Below, in pieces: positions 58,520 to 64,000 of a stretch of 64,000 nt of DNA. Both the position numbers and the translations under genes were made by a program. The DNA lies in NCBI GenBank assembly GCA_000621985.1, contig JHWW01000002.1:462608-526607 (forward strand). Direction: 5' to 3'. The notes beneath the pieces are model-generated. The model was not told where the DNA came from and made no database searches. It was given only the letters and a program-made list of their open reading frames with translations. Source of the DNA: Lachnospiraceae bacterium V9D3004. Its GTDB lineage: Bacteria > Bacillota > Clostridia > Lachnospirales > Lachnospiraceae. Each line of letters starts with the position of its first letter. The stretch's first letter is position 1.

Positions 58520-59779
58520 ATGTTTGATTTTATTAAAAGTTTTAACCCATTTTCTAATAACGAAAAAATCAATCCGGAAAAACTTCATCCGGTAACTAAG
58601 CAAATGTATAAATTATTATGTACATATGGTAACAATATTGATTTGAAAGAGTTAGGATATGATTTTGGGACATATTCTGATGGTTCACCAAGATTATTTT
58701 CTGACTTGTTACAATATGACATACTTCGTTATTTGGGTTTTTTATCTGCTACTGATAATAGGATATCAAATAAAGAAGTCGAATTCATGAATTACATTTT
58801 TGACGAAGAATTACTATTAAAATTGGATTCAGATGAATATTGTGATTGGGTTCAGAACGAAGTGATTAACGATGAAGTTTTTTTGGAGACATCTCCTGAT
58901 TCTTTAGATATATTATGCAGATATTATAAATCAAATCCTATAGCAGAGCCATTTGTAAAAATGTATGCTAATATGATTTTTTATTTTGGAATTGATTTTA
59001 GATATTATGATGATATAAATTATAATTTTGACGATGAAGAAGATATTTTTAAATATTTATATATGATTGAAACATATATTTCTATTGTTGTTGATGGATG
59101 TATTGATTTGAAAGATGCATATGAAGAACAGATTATGGATAAAAGTAAGATTCGCTTTAATGGTATGACTGAATATTTTGTTAATCCTCTTCTTGACAAA
59201 AAAGAAGATATTCCTCTGTGTGTTGTTTTTATTCAGACTAATATAGGAGAAGGTTCGGGTTTCCTGTGCTCTGATAATGGGTATATTGTAACTTGCAATC
59301 ATGTTATAGAAGATGCAAAAGAAATGTATGTAAAAGTGAATAGGAAGAATGACAAATATGAGATATATAGAGCCGAGTATGTTTGTGCTTCTGACGAATT
59401 AGATATTGCAATTATAAAAATACAGGGAACTGATTTTCATTATGCCGAGATTGATTTTGATAGAGACAAACCAGGTATTGGAGAAGAAGTAGAGATATTT
59501 GGATATCCATTTGGCAGCATTGTAAATGATGACGTTCTTGAACTCAACTGCAGTGTTACCAAGGGCAGGGTGGCATCAAATCAGAAAGTTAATAATATTG
59601 ATATATCACTTCTTAACATAGAAGCAAAGAGTGGTAATTCCGGATCTCCCGTTATTAGTATGAAAAACGGTAAGGTTATTGGTATATTAAGAGGTTCATT
59701 CCGTCCAAACGGAGATGAAGAGATCAATTACATGCACCAGATCAAATATATTAAGAATCTTCTGGAAGCAGATGATTAA
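58520..59779 (+). CDS. TerB-like / trypsin-like serine protease fusion
   Basis: This 419-residue protein has a helical N-terminal domain (about 50-200) with SATDNRISNKEVEFMNYIF, which resembles the acidic metal-binding helix of TerB-like domains. The C-terminal part is a trypsin-like S1 protease domain (about 228-415): catalytic H261 in TCNHVIE, D295 in DELDIAII and S374 in SGNSGSPVIS. There is no signal peptide, so it stays in the cytoplasm. GGAGGAATTC lies before ATG 58520. Proteases of this type are used as effectors or processing factors in several bacterial conflict systems, which fits its place beside GTPases. Confidence 0.82.
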   Translation: MFDFIKSFNPFSNNEKINPEKLHPVTKQMYKLLCTYGNNIDLKELGYDFGTYSDGSPRLFSDLLQYDILRYLGFLSATDNRISNKEVEFMNYIFDEELLLKLDSDEYCDWVQNEVINDEVFLETSPDSLDILCRYYKSNPIAEPFVKMYANMIFYFGIDFRYYDDINYNFDDEEDIFKYLYMIETYISIVVDGCIDLKDAYEEQIMDKSKIRFNGMTEYFVNPLLDKKEDIPLCVVFIQTNIGEGSGFLCSDNGYIVTCNHVIEDAKEMYVKVNRKNDKYEIYRAEYVCASDELDIAIIKIQGTDFHYAEIDFDRDKPGIGEEVEIFGYPFGSIVNDDVLELNCSVTKGRVASNQKVNNIDISLLNIEAKSGNSGSPVISMKNGKVIGILRGSFRPNGDEEINYMHQIKYIKNLLEADD

Positions 59780-59827
59780 ATATTCTAGTTGTTTTATGTA
59801 TGCAATTATTTGAAAGGACAAAAGCAC

Positions 59828-60832
59828 ATGAATAGTACTGAACTTAGAATTAAAATCATTCAAAAATACAAAATCATATTGATATCAGCTATTATATTTG
59901 CACTTGCATCGGCAATGCATACAGGGTATCTTATAAACATATTGTTAAAAGATCCTGAAAATCATCTGACTGTATGGAGTTTTTCCGGAATATATATTTT
60001 ATTGGAGTTTGTGATTATAAATATATTTTCTGCAAGGGAAGCAATAAAAAGGGAGTATTATGAATTAAACGATAAAAATTCAAAGATTACGAATTTTTGC
60101 ATAATTAATGCGATATATAGTATTATATATGTTATTTTCGTATTTGTTAATGGCATGCAGCCTGGCATAGTTGGATGTATTATTGGGATTGTATTGAGTA
60201 TCGGAATATATTTCATATTTTGTACGATTTATGATTATTTTATGTTTAGATTTAATCGTTTTTTTGAATTATTCATTAATATGGGTGATCTAGAAAAAGA
60301 ACAGATATCGTATAATAATATTGTGAATGAATACAACCGTATTGTACATGAATTTAATGAAATGAATGAAGCTATTAATTATATTGGTCAGTACCATGAT
60401 GATGGTAACTATCAGGAAAACATTTATTACGAAAAACCGGACGACAAGGACATTGGTTATAAAAATAAGTGGGTAGGTTTTTGGTTTATGAAATCGAAAT
60501 ATTGCGATTCATATATTAAAAAATGTCCTGAACGCATCTCTATATATAATTCGAATTCTTCAAAATTAAAAAGCAATATGAATAAAATGAAGATGGAATT
60601 AAATAAAAAATCCAAGATGACAAATGAACTAATGAAGCATGTAAGAACAGCTGAAAATCTAGGAGAAAAATTTTCACTTGGCAAAAAGGATACAATAAAA
60701 AAGTTGACAGAAGAATATGATAATATCAGGAAAAAAGAAAGTAAGAAATTTCTCGGATTATTCACTCTGCCAGGGAACGAGCCAATCAGATCACTAAAAT
60801 TAATAGAATTTGATGATATAGGAGATCAATAA
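59828..60832 (+). CDS. Four-helix membrane protein with coiled-coil tail
   Basis: This 334-residue protein has two helix pairs in residues about 14-155 (ILISAIIFALASAMHTGYL, then IYILLEFVIINIF, NAIYSIIYVIFVFV and IIGIVLSIGIYFIFC), followed by a charged cytoplasmic half with coiled coil (about 245-305). ATG 59828 follows GAAAGGA and is preferred to the TTG at 59789. No family is recognised. It sits 48 bases after the protease gene and one base before the next gene, so it belongs to the same transcript. It may be the membrane component on which the GTPases or protease act, which is speculative. Confidence 0.65.
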   Translation: MNSTELRIKIIQKYKIILISAIIFALASAMHTGYLINILLKDPENHLTVWSFSGIYILLEFVIINIFSAREAIKREYYELNDKNSKITNFCIINAIYSIIYVIFVFVNGMQPGIVGCIIGIVLSIGIYFIFCTIYDYFMFRFNRFFELFINMGDLEKEQISYNNIVNEYNRIVHEFNEMNEAINYIGQYHDDGNYQENIYYEKPDDKDIGYKNKWVGFWFMKSKYCDSYIKKCPERISIYNSNSSKLKSNMNKMKMELNKKSKMTNELMKHVRTAENLGEKFSLGKKDTIKKLTEEYDNIRKKESKKFLGLFTLPGNEPIRSLKLIEFDDIGDQ

Positions 60833-60833
60833 T

Positions 60834-61304
60834 ATGCCGGATAATTATATATCAGAAATCAATATGTCAGACAACAAGTTGCCCGACAATAATATTCAAG
60901 GAACATCATATAATTTAATAAAATATGCAAACAATGGGGATTTTAAAGCATTAGAATTGCAGCTTGCCGGTGAAACAGCCGCTCATATTGTAGATAGTCT
61001 TGCAAATGTCTGCATAGGTATTACACAAAACGTATTGGATGCTGTGGTAGACATCTATTCAAGGAGTCTTTTTGCAGCATATCAGTTAGAGACGAAGAAA
61101 CTTAATAACAAAGCAGAATTACATAGAAGATTTAACGATCAGGTTGATGCTTTAATACAGAAGTTTGAATTTAAAAATGATGATGAAGTGCAGCGTTTTA
61201 ATAATTTATGTGAACAGTTACTTAAGAATCTGGATGAACAACTAGAATCTTATAGGAAGTCTCATAGCTTGCTTGGAAGAATTCAGAAGTTATTACCATG
61301 GTGA
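60834..61304 (+). CDS. Small helical protein, last gene of the GTPase cluster
   Basis: This 156-residue soluble protein is predicted all-helical. It has a hydrophobic-amphipathic segment (AAHIVDSLANVCIGITQNVLDAVVDIYSRS, about residues 49-78) and a charged C-terminal half. GGAGAT precedes ATG 60834, which begins one base after the previous stop. No similarity is recognised. It may be an accessory or immunity-like subunit, but nothing in the sequence proves this. A terminator follows 50 bases on. Confidence 0.6.
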   Translation: MPDNYISEINMSDNKLPDNNIQGTSYNLIKYANNGDFKALELQLAGETAAHIVDSLANVCIGITQNVLDAVVDIYSRSLFAAYQLETKKLNNKAELHRRFNDQVDALIQKFEFKNDDEVQRFNNLCEQLLKNLDEQLESYRKSHSLLGRIQKLLPW

Positions 61305-61353
61305 TTATTACCAATATATGTTGTCTTAACAATTAGCTACAGATGAATAAAGG

Positions 61354-61385
61354 ATGGGAAGTTTTCAACGAGGCTTTCCATTTTT
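61354..61385 (+). terminator. Terminator ending the GTPase cluster
   Basis: ATGGGAAG (61354-61361) and CTTTCCAT (61374-61381) pair with one G-U. A run of T's follows. The rest of the gap to 61661 holds one promoter and otherwise nothing I recognise. Confidence 0.8.
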
Positions 61386-61523
61386 ATAAATGATGGGTTA
61401 AGTGGTGCTAACTAATGCTATTTGTACAACATGCACAAAGCCGTTTCTATATTATGGTAATACATTGATTTTGATACAGCATTTTTTACAATGATTGCAA
61501 TGAATTTTTATGCATTACGGATA

Positions 61524-61552
61524 TTGTCAAAGTAAGTGATGTGTGCTACACT
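61524..61552 (+). promoter_or_regulatory. Probable extended -10 promoter for the Rpn-like gene
   Basis: TTGTCA (61524-61529) and TACACT (61547-61552) are 17 bp apart, with TGC directly before the -10. The leader is about 105 bases. Confidence 0.6.
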
Positions 61553-61661
61553 TTCCATAAGTCGATGTTGTTTGGTGGATCAGACAATTTTTATATTAAT
61601 CACAGCATGTACATTATATCCGGATATTATGATACGTCCTGTAGTTTTAGGGAGGTATTCA

Positions 61662-62594
61662 TTGAAAAAAGAGACAGATATATTACTTGATAAGATAAGT
61701 GAAGTTAAGGACTTGATGGACGAAAAGTGTCATGATTTATTCCTTAACAAAGAGATACTTGCGCCGGTTCTAAAGGAAACGATTGAAGAGTACGAAGGTT
61801 TATCGTTGGATGAGATAATTGATCTTATTGATGAGGCCAGCATATCGAAGGTAGAAGCGGTAAGCGATTATCCTAAGACTGATGATGTCAGAGTAACTCA
61901 GATTGACACTGATCTGAAATCAGTATCTGACAAGAATGTGTTATTTGATGTCCATTTTAAAGCTGCATTACCTGAGGATAAACGGACTGAGCTTAACATT
62001 CAATTGTTCATTGATTTTGAAGCGCAAGGTTCCTATTCCCCCGGGTATCCGTTGATTAAGCGAAGTATATATTATTCGGCAAGAAGCCTTTCAAGGCAGC
62101 TTGGGGAACTGACGAAAGAGACGAATTACGGTGTGTTGCAGAAGGTTTACTCCATATGGTTGTGTTATGACTCAAAGATTCCAAAGAAATTCAAGAACAC
62201 TATCAGCAGATATAAGCTGACAAAGGAAGATTTTTATGGTACAGTAGAAGAAGATATAACTAATTATGATCTGATTGAAGTTGTATTGATCAGGCTTGAT
62301 ACCGACGCTGATAGCAGCGTTGAGATCTTTGATTATCTTAAGGGAGTATTAACTAATAACCGTGATAAGATAATCAGCCGGATCGGGACACCTATAGAGG
62401 ACATTAATGAGGAGGTCGATACTGTGCAAGGGATTGGCGATTTGATTTGGGATAAGGCAACAATGTCTGAACGAGCTAATGTTATTTCAATTATGTTGAA
62501 AAATGGCAAAACACCGGAAGAGATAGCAGAATTATTTGATTATTCTTTTGATGAAATTAGAGCTGTTCAGGAAAAGATGTTGGTGAAGAATTGA
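61662..62594 (+). CDS. Rpn family PD-(D/E)XK nuclease
   Basis: This 310-residue protein begins at TTG 61662, supported by GGGAGG at 61650-61655; an open frame from 61536 has no such site. The core VLFDVHFKAALP then INIQLFIDFEAQGSYSPGYPLIKRSIYYSARSLS resembles the Rpn/PDDEXK family (recombination-promoting nuclease, formerly 'putative transposase'). The second half is helical, ending with a HTH-like PEEIAELFDYSFDEIRAVQ. Rpn proteins promote RecA-independent recombination and are spread by transfer. It has its own promoter and terminator. Confidence 0.78.
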   Translation: MKKETDILLDKISEVKDLMDEKCHDLFLNKEILAPVLKETIEEYEGLSLDEIIDLIDEASISKVEAVSDYPKTDDVRVTQIDTDLKSVSDKNVLFDVHFKAALPEDKRTELNIQLFIDFEAQGSYSPGYPLIKRSIYYSARSLSRQLGELTKETNYGVLQKVYSIWLCYDSKIPKKFKNTISRYKLTKEDFYGTVEEDITNYDLIEVVLIRLDTDADSSVEIFDYLKGVLTNNRDKIISRIGTPIEDINEEVDTVQGIGDLIWDKATMSERANVISIMLKNGKTPEEIAELFDYSFDEIRAVQEKMLVKN

Positions 62595-62620
62595 TTGTAT
62601 AATAATGGAATTATTTTTTA

Positions 62621-62648
62621 TAGGAAGTCTACTACAAGGCTTCCTATT
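62621..62648 (+). terminator. Terminator after the Rpn-like gene
   Basis: ATAGGAAG (62621-62628) and CTTCCTAT (62641-62648) are inverted copies across a 12-base loop. The T tract is short (TTTACCTTTT). Confidence 0.65.
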
Positions 62649-62686
62649 TACCTTTTAAATTAAAGGACACTAATTATTCCAAAGGT

Positions 62687-62715
62687 TGACTATACTCATT
62701 GAGTATAGTATTATG
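62687..62715 (+). promoter_or_regulatory. Promoter with palindromic operator for the HTH gene
   Basis: TTGACT (62687-62692) and TATTAT (62710-62715) are 17 bp apart. A perfect inverted repeat, ACTATACTCA and TGAGTATAGT around one T, covers 62690-62710, filling the spacer and touching both hexamers. A bound dimeric HTH protein would block polymerase, so autoregulation by the gene downstream is likely. Confidence 0.8.
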
Positions 62716-62749
62716 TTATTACATTATATATGTAAAGAAGGGATAATCT

Positions 62750-63202
62750 ATGGATTCCAGGCAAGAATTGATTGAATTGAGAGGCTCTACCGGAATGAAC
62801 AGACGAGAATTTTCGGATTATTTTGGGATACCCTACAGAACTGTGCAGGAATGGGAACTTGGAAACCGAAGGATGCCCGAATATTTATTTAGATTAATGG
62901 AATACAGAGTCCGAATAGAGAATATGAAAGTTTCTTTTAACCATACTCAAGTATCCTCTGAAAGGAAAAGATACAGGGCGACTTTTCTGTATAGCGTTAT
63001 TCTAAAAGATGGTGAATATATTGAATATGATCATTTCTCCCAAGATGGTAAAGATATGATCAGTGTGAAATGTGGAGATGTGTGGATCGATAAAGAAATA
63101 GCCCCATTCTATTGTCCTGATTATGAACGTCGCAGCATATATAATCTTGAAGCACACAAGGTATATTATGAAACGTGCGTCAAACAACTCATGAACAACT
63201 AA
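62750..63202 (+). CDS. HTH regulator (antitoxin-like)
   Basis: This 150-residue protein has an N-terminal XRE-like helix-turn-helix (MNRREFSDYFGIPYRTVQEWELGNRRMP, about residues 15-42) and a C-terminal domain of unknown type (about 70-150). AAGAAGGG precedes the ATG. It lies 18 bases upstream of the HipA-like gene, as HTH antitoxins do. The palindrome in its promoter supports self-repression. Similar HTH/HipA-like pairs are common in Lachnospiraceae as far as I recall. Confidence 0.75.
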   Translation: MDSRQELIELRGSTGMNRREFSDYFGIPYRTVQEWELGNRRMPEYLFRLMEYRVRIENMKVSFNHTQVSSERKRYRATFLYSVILKDGEYIEYDHFSQDGKDMISVKCGDVWIDKEIAPFYCPDYERRSIYNLEAHKVYYETCVKQLMNN

Positions 63203-63220
63203 TACTAGGAGAATTTACCT

Positions 63221-63619
63221 ATGATTTTTTCACTGATGCATAAGAATATTCCTGTTATTACACTTGATGTTGATATGGATGGTAATGTGCTGACACTTGG
63301 TGATGTACATAACAACAGATTTATGCCGATTTCGACAAAACTTAATCCATACCTTGTAAAACAGTGGCTTAAGGAAAGAGCCATTCCCAAAACAAGATCA
63401 GGTATTGCAACAGTACTTGAAAATAGCAAGGCAAACAGTACTCAGAGTCTCCTTATAAGAAATCTTGGTGTGAGTCTTAATGACTGTTATTGGCTAAAAC
63501 CTGTAGGAAGCAATATAATGTGGGAAGATATTAATCTGTTCAACAATGATTTTAATCCATCAGAGCAATATGATTTGATAACTAGCCGCCGCACACTTGT
63601 GACTTTAGTTGTGAGTTAG
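63221..63619 (+). pseudogene. HipA-like toxin gene, truncated by an IS200/IS605 element
   Basis: The 132-residue frame matches the N-terminal region of HipA-like kinases of Clostridia (LMHKNIPVITLDVD, WLKERAIPKTRSGI, CYWLKPVGSNIMWEDINLFNN). Such genes normally continue for several hundred residues with a kinase domain. Here the host sequence appears to end near residue 121 (YDLIT), after which the frame enters the palindromic IS end and stops at 63617-63619. GGAGAA precedes the ATG. The rest of the gene, if present, should lie beyond the IS, outside the window. HipA identity is moderately sure; truncation is well supported by the adjacent IS. Confidence 0.65.
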
Positions 63620-63631
63620 GCGGCATTTTTC

Positions 63632-63660
63632 TTGTAAAAAGCATAATCATATGGTATAAT
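63632..63660 (+). promoter_or_regulatory. Promoter inside the IS element, just upstream of tnpA
   Basis: TTGTAA (63632-63637) and TATAAT (63655-63660) are 17 bp apart. The -10 ends six bases before the tnpA ATG, so the transcript would be nearly leaderless, and no ribosome site is seen. Confidence 0.6.
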
Positions 63661-63666
63661 TTAAAT

Positions 63667-64000
63667 ATGGATAAAACAGTGTATTTCTCAATGCCTAAAG
63701 ATGTTACGCATGGTCGAGGATATATATACTCTTTACAGTATCATATCGTATGGGTTACAAAGTATAGAAAACCCATATTTGTAGGTGAAATAAAGAAGGA
63801 TGTCAGAAATTATCTTCTTGAAACACTTAAATCTTTAGATATGTTACCTATTGCAATGGAGATAATGCCGGATCATATACATCTTCTTGTGGACTGTAAA
63901 CCACAGCTGCGTTTGTCGGACGCAATTAAAATATTAAAGGGTAATACAGCAAGATGGTTATTCCTGGCACATCCGGAGATAAAGAAAAAACTCTGGGGTG
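63667..64000 (+). CDS. tnpA: IS200/IS605 transposase TnpA, incomplete at window end
   Basis: The 111 visible residues match the Y1 (HUH) transposase: YSLQYHIVWVTKYRKPIF at the N terminus, then the HUH motif in PDHIHLLVDC (His-Ile-His). The catalytic tyrosine lies beyond the window. It catalyses single-strand excision and insertion. Start at ATG 63667 is the first in frame; ATG 63691 is an alternative. No shift or stop is seen. Confidence 0.92.
   Translation, partial: MDKTVYFSMPKDVTHGRGYIYSLQYHIVWVTKYRKPIFVGEIKKDVRNYLLETLKSLDMLPIAMEIMPDHIHLLVDCKPQLRLSDAIKILKGNTARWLFLAHPEIKKKLWG

Larger units (their letters stand above)
63585..64000 (+). mobile_element. IS200/IS605-type insertion sequence, left part
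   Basis: The element begins near a GCCGCC (63585-63590) and GGCGGC (63619-63624) inverted pair with an inner CACA/TGTG, a hairpin of the kind that marks IS200/IS605 left ends. It is followed by a TnpA gene that runs off the window. These elements insert as single strands without target duplication, so no direct repeat is expected. The exact left boundary is within a few bases upstream of 63585. Confidence 0.75.

Noticed and set aside
58395..58595. 66-residue + frame between the coiled-coil and protease genes
   Set aside because: It overlaps the protease start by 76 bases, has no ribosome site, and the GGAGGAATTC at 58507-58516 serves the protease ATG.

Overview
The window looks like a chromosomal segment of a low-to-moderate GC Gram-positive anaerobe, most likely a Lachnospiraceae-type Clostridia (Butyrivibrio, Roseburia or Eubacterium relatives). 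This is inferred from the families present: a minimal SufC/SufB-like pair, DUF4867, an M29 aminopeptidase, BspA-type repeats, zinc-ribbon Hanks kinases, a DUF3048 lipoprotein and an S21 protein of 58 residues. Signals are Firmicute-like, with strong GGAGG ribosome sites, several TTG starts and 16-17 bp sigma-A promoters. Nothing could be searched, so genus is not assigned.

Positions 1-45300 are mostly housekeeping, almost all on the + strand. In order: an ABC exporter (ATPase tail plus two ABC-2 permeases), GtrA, DegV, hisS-sufC-sufB-like-serS, a degenerate-GGDEF/EAL protein, DUF4867-maf, a MocR-type aminotransferase with queH, the dnaG-rpoD-trmK block with dGTPase, a nucleoside kinase, RNase P RNA, an HD/M29 fusion protein, purE, an NlpC/P60 cell-wall hydrolase, a membrane MutS-like ATPase, two flavoproteins, proB-fthC-proA, alaS, rpsU, phoH-(pseudo-PgpH)-ybeY, a DUF3048 lipoprotein and a MurJ/SpoVB-like flippase. 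A bidirectional terminator then separates these from two minus-strand genes, a zinc-ribbon membrane protein and tyrS.

Positions 45400-53100 are accessory: an AAA/PD-(D/E)XK protein, a membrane-anchored Ser/Thr kinase with a Lys-Pro-rich tail, an unknown HTH-like partner, and a large secreted leucine-rich-repeat/CBM9-like protein.

Positions 53300-61300 hold the most unusual block. It is a visibly AT-rich, one-direction, tightly spaced cluster: a 53-residue membrane peptide, two different dynamin-like GTPases, a coiled-coil protein with a C-terminal membrane anchor, a TerB-like/trypsin-like protease fusion, a four-helix membrane protein with coiled coil, and a small helical protein. Terminators bound it on both sides. 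By architecture it could be a membrane-acting conflict or antiphage system, or a membrane-remodelling device. I know of no described system with this gene set, and the function is inference.

Positions 61500-64000 are mobile and toxin-antitoxin-like territory: an Rpn/PD-(D/E)XK nuclease, an HTH regulator whose promoter contains a perfect 21-bp palindrome, a HipA-like reading frame cut short by an insertion, and the left part of an IS200/IS605 element whose TnpA gene runs off the window.
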